64,000 nucleotides of DNA from Dyadobacter sp. CECT 9275 (GTDB lineage Bacteria; Bacteroidota; Bacteroidia; Cytophagales; Spirosomataceae): assembly GCF_907164905.1 (NCBI RefSeq), contig NZ_CAJRAF010000001.1, positions 186,001 through 250,000 of the forward strand, written 5' to 3'. Position 1 is the first letter of the stretch; every line of letters begins with the position of its first letter. The notes under the pieces are model-generated. The model worked only from the letters and a program-made list of their open reading frames with translations, ran no database searches and had not been told where the DNA came from. A program made the translations under genes and the position numbers. Positions 45,573 to 53,819 of this stretch are shown here, piece after piece.

Positions 45573-47810
45573 TTATTCGATCAATTTAAGATATTTCCCC
45601 ATCCAGTAAGGCAAAAGCCAGAAGACAGGCTCGCGTTCAACCTGCGGATTTCCACCTGCCAGTGTCCAGGGATTTTTATCCCAGCGCACGGTCATGCGGA
45701 TACTTGCCGGCTGAAGCTCGCCAAGCTGTTCTTCTTCCAGAGAGGGTGCGCGCACTATTTTAATATCCTCCCGTTTACGGTGATCGATGGGCCAGTCCAC
45801 AAGGTCCAGCGGGGTGTCTATCAGGAAGTCAACCGAATGGGCGGTTTCTTCTTTTTTGTTCTGAGAATAGTTGTAAATAAAGTTGATCAGCGGATTATGA
45901 TCTGCTCTTCTTTTATCAAACCATTTATCCAGATGGTTTGAATAGAATTTGAGCAGTTCAGGATCTTGTTCACATTTCATCAGGATGGGATACAGGTATG
46001 CCTGTAATACTACATCGAAGTAAATAAACCAGGCGGGGTTCTGCATAGTTACCTCGCTCATATTCTGCAGGTAATGTTCTTTTTCGATGAGCCTTCGGTA
46101 TTCCTTTTCGTATTTCTGATTTCCCGTCGTGTGATAGGCCAGTTTAAGAAAGGTCAGAAGTTCCATAGAATTCTGATTCCTGTCGGGCACCCATTCCGGG
46201 TTACGGTTAAGGTCGTCGGGTGACCATACCGACCAGCGCGTATGCTTCCCGTCGATGTCGGTCATGTTGTAGTTATGCTTCATGAGGTGGTCCACGATAC
46301 GGCCTATGTGGGCAGCTATGACTTTTTTCTCTGCTTCGTCTGCCACAAGGGTATAGTAGAAGTAGTACCCAAACATGTGGCCGCACATTTCGTCACTGCT
46401 GGTATCCCCTTTCCAGAGCCATTTGCCATCTTTGGATTTTCGCCAGCGCATTTCGACTGGTTTAAACCTGGGTTCTTTCACGCGCTCTTCAGCTAATTCT
46501 ATGGGTGTATAAGTGCGGTTTTCGTCATGGAGGCCGGTCCAGTTGGCAGGGACAACGGTGCGGGCAAAGAAGCCGTCAGTATCGGTAACTTCCTGTAAAA
46601 ATTTCAGGAAGCCAAACGCTTTTTTCGCATTCTCGCGGGCTTCGGGGCTTTTGGTGGCGGCGTAGCGGAAGCTTTCCATGGCCAGGTAGTTGCCGGTGTA
46701 TTCACCGTCGTTATCGTCATCTTCCGGTTTCCACGAAGTAGTATCCCCAGGAATGACCAGATGTGCCTGCCCTGCAATCCATGGAGCGCGGATATGCCTT
46801 TTCATCAGCACATCCATGAAGTAATCATTTTTTTGTGCCAATGTAAATTTCTTCTTCCGGATGGCGCTTACGCCATTCGGAGTGGCTATCCAGGCTGTGC
46901 CGTCGGTGTCAAATGCGATAGCGTTCACATGGTCGTCCAGTAGCCAGCGCCTTGAAAAGCGTAACGAATGGCTGCCATCGGGGCGGTACCTCACCACGCC
47001 AGTCTGGCTGCCCACCCACATGGTACTATCCGGTGCACGCCTGATCCTGGTAACAAATACGGACGGAACTCCGTCCTTTGGGAGCAGCACTTTTTCTTTG
47101 CCTTCACTGTTTCGGATGGTTACTCCGCCGAGGCCACCTACCCAGAGTTTTCCCTGATGATCAAAAGCTACCCCTTTGGTGTAACCACTGATGATATCAT
47201 TGGTTTTGTAAAAATGCCTGCTTTCCTTCTCCGACCAATAGTAAAGCCCTACGTCAGTAGCGATCCACAATCCGCCGTCAGGTGAAGCCGTAATATCTCT
47301 TACCGAGCCCGGTAATGCTGCCTCGATTTTTACAAAGCCAGTACCTTTGCTGGCCCAAAGGCCATCCGGGCCCAGCGCAAAAACGGTGTTTGGAGTGGAG
47401 CAGATAAGCGAAACAGGACCTTCCGGTCCTGTCACTTTCTCCAGTTTCTGGTTTTGGTACCGGTACAATCCCTTCCAGTTACCAACCCATATATCATGAT
47501 TGGCTGCAACATGAACGGCATAGGCAGGTCCGGCGGTTTCACCCGCCGGGACCTGCCTCCATACTGGCGCATGATTATTTTTTTGGTAAACACCTGCGGC
47601 CGAAGCAATCCAGATATTGGACTGCCCGTCAACGGCTATATCCCTCACATCATTTTCCGGCACGGTACTGCCAACGGGATAAGCCTCATGATATTCCTGC
47701 CAAAAGGCGGAATCCTGATAAGGAGTACTTTTCTGATTCCTTGAGCAACCGCCCACGAGCGTCAGAACAAGCATGTAAAAGGGCAGATTTTTACCAGTTT
47801 TGAGGATCAT
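45573..47810 (-). CDS. Propeller plus helical-toroid lipoprotein, paralogue B
   Basis: A 745-residue lipoprotein (LVLTLVGGCSRNQKS). The first ~320 residues are Reg_prop-like blades (DIAVDGQSNIWIASAAGVYQ; FDHQGKLWVGGLGGVTIRNS). The helical second half has DYFMDVLMKRHIRAPWI, DTSSDEMCGHMFGYYFYY, DIDGKHTRWSVWSPDDLNRN, PLDLVDWPIDHRKREDI and ends WLLPYWMGKYLKLI. It is paralogous to the 40.8-kb protein. Its start codon overlaps the stop of the kinase-HAD gene by four bases (ATGA), indicating translational coupling. Probably an outer-membrane-anchored glycan-processing or binding protein. Confidence 0.75.
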   Translation of the reverse strand: MILKTGKNLPFYMLVLTLVGGCSRNQKSTPYQDSAFWQEYHEAYPVGSTVPENDVRDIAVDGQSNIWIASAAGVYQKNNHAPVWRQVPAGETAGPAYAVHVAANHDIWVGNWKGLYRYQNQKLEKVTGPEGPVSLICSTPNTVFALGPDGLWASKGTGFVKIEAALPGSVRDITASPDGGLWIATDVGLYYWSEKESRHFYKTNDIISGYTKGVAFDHQGKLWVGGLGGVTIRNSEGKEKVLLPKDGVPSVFVTRIRRAPDSTMWVGSQTGVVRYRPDGSHSLRFSRRWLLDDHVNAIAFDTDGTAWIATPNGVSAIRKKKFTLAQKNDYFMDVLMKRHIRAPWIAGQAHLVIPGDTTSWKPEDDDNDGEYTGNYLAMESFRYAATKSPEARENAKKAFGFLKFLQEVTDTDGFFARTVVPANWTGLHDENRTYTPIELAEERVKEPRFKPVEMRWRKSKDGKWLWKGDTSSDEMCGHMFGYYFYYTLVADEAEKKVIAAHIGRIVDHLMKHNYNMTDIDGKHTRWSVWSPDDLNRNPEWVPDRNQNSMELLTFLKLAYHTTGNQKYEKEYRRLIEKEHYLQNMSEVTMQNPAWFIYFDVVLQAYLYPILMKCEQDPELLKFYSNHLDKWFDKRRADHNPLINFIYNYSQNKKEETAHSVDFLIDTPLDLVDWPIDHRKREDIKIVRAPSLEEEQLGELQPASIRMTVRWDKNPWTLAGGNPQVEREPVFWLLPYWMGKYLKLIE

Positions 47811-49732
47811 GCATCAGCAAAGTTTACATCTTCCTGAAACAAAAGGGATACCAGTTTCTTGTATTGCGAGAAGTCGGGGATGAGCAGCTGAGCGCCTGCT
47901 TTTACCAGACGAGGGCGTTTGGCTGGATTGTGGCCAAAGCGTTGGACTTCGTCGGAAGTGATACCCACGGAGATCCCGCCTGCCCGGCGTCCTTCACGGA
48001 TTTCGTCGGGACCGTCGCCAAAAACGGCGAGTTCGTTGCCATTCAGGTTGTTTTCACGAATGATTTTTTCGATGATCATCTTTTTAGAGAATTTGGTATA
48101 ATCTCTTAAAGCACCGTAAATTCCGCCATTGAACAATTCTGCGTAACCCAGCGTCTCTGCTTCATGTCTTACATCATCCACATCGGTACCGCTGGCGAGG
48201 TACATGGTAACGCCACGTTCTTTTAAAGCATGAAGGAATGCAACTGCGCCCTTCATGGTATAATCTTCCTGGCCCAGCTCGCCGGATAGCAGCTTCGCCA
48301 TGCGTACGTTCACCATTTCCATCAGGCCGTCGTTGTAAATTTCTTTGTATTGAAATTTATCCAGGATTTTGTCTTCCGGCACAAATCCAAATTCGCGGAC
48401 CAGGTTCACCAGGCCTTCCATTTGGTAGATCGTCTGGATACCCGTGGTTTTCTGGATAAATTCCTTCACCGTTACTGTCAGTTTTTCGAAGGTACCGCTA
48501 TCTATAGTATCGTATTGTTCTCCCAGGATAGATTTCATCATGACCGGCTCCATGATCTCCTCCCAGCCCTGGCGGAGAGAACTGATCGTTCCGTCATGAT
48601 CAAAGACTGCATATTTAATATGTCCGAGTTTTTCCAGAACCTCCGGAGCACAAATCTCAAATTCGGTTTCGGGCAGGTAAACTGCTCCGCGTTCATTCAC
48701 CGCCAGGTCGGCATTGTAGATGTAATCGGGTTCCTCGCCAATCTTAAGTATTTCTTCGGCGCTTGCAGTTCCTGTGGTAAACAATTTCTGTACGGTAACA
48801 CCTGCCGCAAAGTTTCCGAATGCTGCAGCATCTTTCGGCTCGAAACCAGCAGCAAGGCATAAGGTAATTGCACTGATGGTGGTATCTCCGGCACCCACGG
48901 TATCCAGCTTGCCTTTCAGTTGCAGCCCGTGGATCTGATGGCTTCCTTCTGCATCAAATGCGATGATACCTCTTTCGCCACAAGTTGCAAAAACAGGCTT
49001 GCCGCTTTGCTCAAACACCTGAGCTCCGTATATTTTTACATCTTTAATAGCCACCACAGCGTCGGGCGAAACGGGGAAGCCGGCCAGCGATGAAATTTCA
49101 CGATCGTTGACCTTACGGTAGGTATTTGTGAAATGTCCGTTGAAATGACGGGAGTCCAGCATCACGATCTTGTCGGGATACTTGGCAAAAAGTGCATTGA
49201 CTGCTGTTATAAACGCTTCGTTATTGATACTTCCCGTAACCTGCTGGTTGAATATCAATGCATCGTATTCGAGGAGCGCCTCCTCAATGGCCGCCAGCAA
49301 TTTGGCATCTGTTTCATCACTCCTTTCGTTGTATGCACCGAAGTCAATCCTGGGTTCCTCTTTGCCATCTACAAGTCTTTTCAGATAGGTATAGGTCTCA
49401 AACTTTCCGGATTGAATGAAAAGAGAAGAGGTGTCGGCACCGAAAGCCTGAAGCTGAGCCGTGAGCTCCCTGCCGTAAAGGTCGTTACCAATTGTTCCAA
49501 TGGCTTTAATAGATGCAGGATTTAGCGCCGCAAGATTAGCCACCACGTTTCCTGCTCCACCGGGTGTATAATAATGCGTACCGACTACTTCGGTAAAAAG
49601 TCCGGTTTCGACCGATACTTCTGAGGCCCTGTTGTCCATCAGCCAATAGGCGTCCAGACAGAAGTCTCCATAAACTGCGATCCTGACGTTTGAGATTTTC
49701 TCAACGATACTTGTGAGTTTTTGCTGATTCAT
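47807..49732 (-). CDS. PfkB carbohydrate kinase fused to HAD phosphatase
   Basis: A 641-residue cytosolic fusion. Residues about 1-350 are a PfkB/ribokinase-type kinase: YTPGGAGNVVANLAALNPAS and GKLDTVGAGDTTISAITLCL (the GAGD base), resembling the RfaE/HldE kinase half. Residues about 385-630 are a HAD hydrolase with the nucleophile motif IKYAVFDHDGTISSLRQGWE (DxD), YLASGTDVDDVRHEAETLGY and the acid pair AVFGDGPDEIREGRRAGG. Kinase plus phosphatase suggests sugar phosphate to bisphosphate to another phosphate, as in heptose activation, but with HAD in place of the usual nucleotidyltransferase. The start is the ATG giving MNQQKLTSIVEK; a longer one was rejected. It heads the six-gene operon. 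Confidence 0.88.
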   Translation of the reverse strand: MNQQKLTSIVEKISNVRIAVYGDFCLDAYWLMDNRASEVSVETGLFTEVVGTHYYTPGGAGNVVANLAALNPASIKAIGTIGNDLYGRELTAQLQAFGADTSSLFIQSGKFETYTYLKRLVDGKEEPRIDFGAYNERSDETDAKLLAAIEEALLEYDALIFNQQVTGSINNEAFITAVNALFAKYPDKIVMLDSRHFNGHFTNTYRKVNDREISSLAGFPVSPDAVVAIKDVKIYGAQVFEQSGKPVFATCGERGIIAFDAEGSHQIHGLQLKGKLDTVGAGDTTISAITLCLAAGFEPKDAAAFGNFAAGVTVQKLFTTGTASAEEILKIGEEPDYIYNADLAVNERGAVYLPETEFEICAPEVLEKLGHIKYAVFDHDGTISSLRQGWEEIMEPVMMKSILGEQYDTIDSGTFEKLTVTVKEFIQKTTGIQTIYQMEGLVNLVREFGFVPEDKILDKFQYKEIYNDGLMEMVNVRMAKLLSGELGQEDYTMKGAVAFLHALKERGVTMYLASGTDVDDVRHEAETLGYAELFNGGIYGALRDYTKFSKKMIIEKIIRENNLNGNELAVFGDGPDEIREGRRAGGISVGITSDEVQRFGHNPAKRPRLVKAGAQLLIPDFSQYKKLVSLLFQEDVNFADA

Positions 49733-50316
49733 TTGATTCTGTAATCTAATGTTTAGGAAGTTGCCTGCGAAAGGATTTTCCGGATGCAACTAAAGTATGT
49801 CAATATATACTGGTCATGCCTGTAGGTGGGCTATCTGGCCGAAATTCATTTTTGGGCTTCTACTAGAAAACATATCCGTGAAATATTATCCTTATATGAA
49901 GAATATATTAAATATGTGTACCTCTAAACGCTTTGATACACAGGATTTAAAAACTGTAATGATAAAATAATACAGTGTTAGGATAATTAATTATAACTTG
50001 CGCAAAATGAAGATAATTTTACGCAAGTTGCGATTTGAAAATGAAATAAGGGTGCTACATTTATCCTAAGATTTCAATGACACCGCGCAATAGAATTTAT
50101 TCTTTAAGTCTCTGTTAAAAGATTATTGTTTCCTGAAAGCATCAGACAGAGGTTCGTTATTTGGTTAAATATTACTTTTTTGAAATTAAGTTTGTTTATA
50201 ATTTAAATTGCATGCGAAGTTGAAACTTGTATTAATTGGAGAAAAATTAGAATATAATCTCCGCTGTAAATTAAGACTTTAACAAAAAATATTATTGAAA
50301 TAAACCCTTTACTCCC
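49733..50316. other. 584-base AT-rich intergenic region
   Basis: This gap separates the leftward kinase operon from the rightward sigma-factor gene and probably holds both promoters. I see a 14-bp near-perfect inverted repeat at 49995-50029 but no gene or consensus TTTG-N19-TAnnTTTG pair. Confidence 0.5.
49995..50029. repeat. 14-bp inverted repeat (13 of 14)
   Basis: AACTTGCGCAAAAT (49995-50008) pairs with ATTTTACGCAAGTT (50016-50029), one mismatch, loop GAAGATA. It could be a dimeric regulator's site or a terminator without T-run. It lies about 263 bases from the kinase-HAD start and 288 from the sigma-factor start. Confidence 0.6.
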
Positions 50317-50856
50317 GTGGCCTGTCCTGACGAAAACACCCTAAGAAAAGTAACGCTGGGCGATGAAGCAGCCTTTGCCCAACTTTACAATTATTACAAA
50401 AATCCTGCTTTGAGGTTCTCCATTTCCTTACTAAAGGATGAAGAGGAGGCCGAGAATATGACCCAGGATCTTTTCCTGAAGATATGGATGCGACGTGCAC
50501 AGATCAAGCCGGACCAGAACTTCAGTTCTTATCTGTTTACCTGCCTTCGTAACATGGCCTTTGACCATTTCAAGAAAATGGAGAAAAGCGAGCAAATGCG
50601 AATGCACTATATGGATATGATGAAGGCTTATGCCGAAGATGAAAAGGAAGAAAAGGAAAGAAGGCTTAACATGGTGCAAACAGCTGTTGACTCGCTTTCG
50701 GTCAAGCGCAAAATGATACTGAGGCTTAATATTGAAGAAGGGAAATCATATCAGGAAATTGCTGAATTTCTGAGGATTTCTAAAAATACGGTTAAAAATC
50801 AGCTGGTGAAGGCAAAACAACTGCTAAGAGACAAAGTGGATTTTGCAGTAGGCTGA
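50317..50856 (+). CDS. ECF-type RNA polymerase sigma-70 factor
   Basis: A 179-residue extracytoplasmic-function sigma factor. Region 2 is seen in AFAQLYNYYKNPALRFSISL and EAENMTQDLFLKIWMRRAQI, then SYLFTCLRNMAFDHFKKM. Region 4 is LSVKRKMILRLNIEEGKSYQ with EIAEFLRISKNTVKNQLVKA. It begins with GTG at 50317 (ACPDENTLRKVTLGDEAAF); no better start is near. No FecR-type anti-sigma gene is adjacent: the next gene is on the other strand beyond a terminator. Its target set is unknown. Confidence 0.92.
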   Translation: MACPDENTLRKVTLGDEAAFAQLYNYYKNPALRFSISLLKDEEEAENMTQDLFLKIWMRRAQIKPDQNFSSYLFTCLRNMAFDHFKKMEKSEQMRMHYMDMMKAYAEDEKEEKERRLNMVQTAVDSLSVKRKMILRLNIEEGKSYQEIAEFLRISKNTVKNQLVKAKQLLRDKVDFAVG

Positions 50857-50924
50857 TCGTTAAAAAAGGAATTTGTAAACCCTGATCCTGCCAGTGCAAG
50901 ATCATATATTTTCTCCACCTCGCG

Positions 50925-50953
50925 AAAAGAGGAGCCATTCGGCTCCTCTTTTT
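50925..50953. terminator. Bidirectional terminator after the sigma-factor gene
   Basis: AAAAGAGGAGCC (50925-50936), loop ATTC, then GGCTCCTCTTTTT: a 12-bp hairpin with A and T tails. It serves both the rightward sigma gene and the leftward lipoprotein gene that ends at 50972. Confidence 0.92.
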
Positions 50954-50971
50954 ATGTTAGCGGGTAAGTAT

Positions 50972-51580
50972 CTATTTTATCTCGGATAACTTATCCAGGT
51001 CAATATCCTTTAATAAATCCTTCATTTCATCCGACGAAATCTGGTCGGCATGTACGTTCACAATGTACCGGTCTGCCACCAGTACGTTTAGTTCACCGGA
51101 TTTGCTTTCATTGTCATACTTTTCGAATGCCTTATGTCCTTCCAGGGTTGTGGTTTTTTCGTAGCCACTAGCCGTTTCCTTGTCAATGTCGGCCATGGAC
51201 CAAGCCGCCAGCGCCATGGTGGTTGCCCCGGCAATGCCTCCTGTGTCAACAATCTCGATCCTGGCAGTACCACCACCCTGATTCTGGTACCGGGCCTGCG
51301 CTGTAGATACCGTAAATCCCATTGCGCCCGTTTTTTCTCCTGTTGCTTCCGTTCTTGTTAGAGAACCTACTTTTTCCGGCAGCAACTCCTTTAACTTTCG
51401 GAAATCAACCGGGTCCACGGGTTCTTTGGTACTCATTTCCTTTGCCTTGTCGGCGATGCTTTGCAGGGCTTCCACTGCATTTTTTGGTTCTTCCTTTTCC
51501 TCTTCTTCTTTTTTTCCGCCGCAACCACTCAGCATCAGCAAAGACGCCAGGGTGAGAGATAACATTATCTTGTTTTTCAT
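50972..51580 (-). CDS. Hypothetical lipoprotein
   Basis: A 202-residue lipoprotein (LASLLMLSGCGGKKEEEEKE, lipobox LSGC) with an acidic linker after the cysteine. The globular part begins PVDFRKLKELLPEKVGSLTR and has TARIEIVDTGGIAGATTMAL and LEGHKAFEKYDNESKSGELN, a beta-alpha pattern. Similar proteins in Bacteroidota and other phyla are uncharacterised. It is convergent with the sigma-factor gene and lies about 90 bases past the start-side neighbour lgt's stop, same strand as lgt. Function unknown. Confidence 0.8.
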   Translation of the reverse strand: MKNKIMLSLTLASLLMLSGCGGKKEEEEKEEPKNAVEALQSIADKAKEMSTKEPVDPVDFRKLKELLPEKVGSLTRTEATGEKTGAMGFTVSTAQARYQNQGGGTARIEIVDTGGIAGATTMALAAWSMADIDKETASGYEKTTTLEGHKAFEKYDNESKSGELNVLVADRYIVNVHADQISSDEMKDLLKDIDLDKLSEIK

Positions 51581-51668
51581 CTTGAAAGTATTTAAGGGAT
51601 TGCAGTAAAGTACAAATTAACCAAAAAAAACTTTTATTTGTCTATGCTTTCTTGAGGTCCGAAGGGGC

Positions 51669-52502
51669 TTATTTGCCGCCGCTTTGCGGAAGCGGTTTCC
51701 TGGACTGAACGATAAAATAGATCCCCAGCAGTACTACGGGGATACTTAGTATCTGCCCCATGTTGAGCGGATAATTGGCTTCAAATGCTTCCTGGTTTTC
51801 CTTAAGGAATTCATAGAAAAATCTTAGAGTAAATACCCAGACAAAAAACACACCAACCAGCAAACCGCGGGGTGTTTGGGTTTTGTATTTATTCCAGAGT
51901 GCAAGCAGCACAAAGAAAAGAATGAAGCAGGATATGGATTCGTAAAGCTGTGCGGGGTGGCGTGGAATTTTAGTGAATTCGGTATTTTTCATAAAAATGA
52001 ACCCCCAGGGAACGTCGGTGTAGCGGCCTACTATTTCAGAGTTCATCAGGTTTCCGAACCGGATAAAAGCCCCTGCCAGGGCTACGGTGATAACCATACG
52101 GTCCGCAACCCAGAAAAACGTTTGTCCTGAACTCTTTCTTGAACGCGCATACAACCAAAGTCCTGTAACAATGCCGATGACAGCGCCATGGCTAGCAAGC
52201 CCGGCATAGGGAGGCAATATTACTTCGAGAGGGTTTTTGAATAAAATTTCGGGCTGATAAAAAAGAAAGTGTCCTACGCGTGCACCCACCACTGTTGCAA
52301 TTACCATATACAACGTCAGCGCATCAATATCGTCCAGAGACTTACCCTCCTTTTTGAAAATATGAATCATGATTTGCTGGCCTATCAAAAAACCTGCAGC
52401 GAAAAGAAGACCGTACCATCTGACAGGAAAAGGGCCAAAACCTGCAATTTCAGGAATTGTAAAGATTTCGGGATTTACATCCCAAAGTATATAGGAAATC
52501 AT
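51669..52502 (-). CDS. lgt: Prolipoprotein diacylglyceryl transferase
   Basis: A 277-residue, seven-span inner-membrane enzyme that transfers diacylglycerol from phosphatidylglycerol to the lipobox cysteine, the first step of lipoprotein maturation. Motifs: FGPFPVRWYGLLFAAGFLIG at the start, the His-bearing ARVGHFLFY, YAGLASHGAVIGI, the family signature RFGNLMNSEIVGRYTDVPWG and RHPAQLYES. Length normal. It is divergent from yidD with about 55 bases between starts. The many lipoproteins in this window are its substrates. Confidence 0.97.
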   Translation of the reverse strand: MISYILWDVNPEIFTIPEIAGFGPFPVRWYGLLFAAGFLIGQQIMIHIFKKEGKSLDDIDALTLYMVIATVVGARVGHFLFYQPEILFKNPLEVILPPYAGLASHGAVIGIVTGLWLYARSRKSSGQTFFWVADRMVITVALAGAFIRFGNLMNSEIVGRYTDVPWGFIFMKNTEFTKIPRHPAQLYESISCFILFFVLLALWNKYKTQTPRGLLVGVFFVWVFTLRFFYEFLKENQEAFEANYPLNMGQILSIPVVLLGIYFIVQSRKPLPQSGGK

Positions 52503-52557
52503 GCGTTATTAATGTTAATTGACAGTTTCAAAGATAATACTTTACACAAGACGCGAC

Positions 52558-52767
52558 ATGAAATTTTTACTCATCGGGCTGGTCCGGATTTATCAGGGTG
52601 TACTGTCGCCGTACCTGCCCAATTCGTGCCGTTACACTCCTACCTGTTCGCAGTATATGATCGAAGCAGTTCAGAAGCACGGGTTTTTCAAAGGAGGATG
52701 GCTGGGCCTGAAACGTTTTTCGAGGTGCCATCCGTGGGGTGGGCACGGTCATGATCCTGTCCCTTGA
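52558..52767 (+). CDS. yidD: Membrane protein insertion efficiency factor YidD
   Basis: A 69-residue YidD protein, thought to help YidC-dependent insertion of membrane proteins. The family pattern is complete: [40 protein letters not shown] and [14 protein letters not shown]. The ATG at 52558 ([13 protein letters not shown]) is chosen over a start 13 codons upstream, which would add an unusual N-terminus. It is convergent with the MoxR gene (11-base gap) and divergent from lgt. Confidence 0.95.
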   Translation: MKFLLIGLVRIYQGVLSPYLPNSCRYTPTCSQYMIEAVQKHGFFKGGWLGLKRFSRCHPWGGHGHDPVP

Positions 52768-52778
52768 TGGTTGCCAGG

Positions 52779-53732
52779 TTATCCGATGGCCACTTTCCTT
52801 AGTATGGAATCAATAATGCTCAGCGTACGTACACCGTCGGCTTCTGCCTCGTAGTTAAGCAAAATCCTGTGATTCATAATATCGGGGGCAAGTTCCTTGA
52901 TGTCCTCTGGTAATACATAGTCCCGCCCTTCGAGAAATGCCAGTGCTTTGGCTGCGCGGTTCAGGTAAATGGTAGCCCTTGGGGAAACACCGAACTGGAT
53001 ATACCGCGCCTCATCCCGTAAATTATAATCCAAGGGCCGCCGGGTGGCAAAAACCAGCTCGATAATATAACGTTCGAGTGTATCTGAAATATTGACTTTG
53101 TTGACATTCTCCCGGATCGCGAAGATATCTTCCTTGTTGAGGATAGGCCTGATCTGGTACTCATACGAGATATCCGACATCCTTCTCATTACTTCAAGTT
53201 CTTCTTGCTTGTTGAGGTAGTCCACATATACCTTCATCATAAACCGGTCTATCTGTGCTTCGGGAAGAGGGTAGGTACCTTCCTGTTCCACAGGGTTTTG
53301 TGTGGCGAGTACGATAAACGGGCGGTCCAGCGGGTAGGTTTCGTCTCCAATGGTCACCTGTTTTTCCTGCATCGCTTCCAGCAGCGCTGACTGTACTTTT
53401 GCGGGGGAACGATTTACCTCATCGGCTAGGATAATGTTGGAAAAGATCGGTCCCTTTTTAACCTCATAATCACCGATTTTAGGTTTATAAATCATCGTCC
53501 CGATGAGATCAGCAGGAAGAAGGTCGGGAGTGAACTGAATTCGGTGGAAATCAAGATGCAGTACTTTTGCCAGAGTGTTGATCGTCAATGTTTTAGCAAG
53601 TCCTGGTACACCTTCAAGCAACACGTGTCCTCCGGTAAACAATCCGATGAGCAGCCTGTTAAGAAGTTTTTCCTGGCCAACCACCACTTTTCCCATTTCA
53701 TCCAGGACATCCTTTATTTTTTCTAGGTACAT
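52779..53732 (-). CDS. MoxR-family AAA+ ATPase
   Basis: A 317-residue MoxR AAA+ ATPase. Walker A is LEGVPGLAKTLTINTLAKVL, Walker B is IILADEVNRSPAKVQSALLE, and the sensor regions FIVLATQNPVEQEGTYPLPE and GRDYVLPEDIKELAPDIMNH are typical. Such ATPases act as chaperones with VWA-domain and DUF58 partners that are usually next door; none is seen here, so it may be a lone gene or the partners lie elsewhere. About 87 bases separate its start from the upstream prmC gene's stop, same strand. Confidence 0.94.
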   Translation of the reverse strand: MYLEKIKDVLDEMGKVVVGQEKLLNRLLIGLFTGGHVLLEGVPGLAKTLTINTLAKVLHLDFHRIQFTPDLLPADLIGTMIYKPKIGDYEVKKGPIFSNIILADEVNRSPAKVQSALLEAMQEKQVTIGDETYPLDRPFIVLATQNPVEQEGTYPLPEAQIDRFMMKVYVDYLNKQEELEVMRRMSDISYEYQIRPILNKEDIFAIRENVNKVNISDTLERYIIELVFATRRPLDYNLRDEARYIQFGVSPRATIYLNRAAKALAFLEGRDYVLPEDIKELAPDIMNHRILLNYEAEADGVRTLSIIDSILRKVAIG

Positions 53733-53819
53733 TTCGTCTGTTTTAAAAGCAAGGTTTTCACAGCTTTCGTTGAGTAAATGTTCTTGGTGTCAATTGTTCT
53801 TTAGACCTCGTGTCACCTA

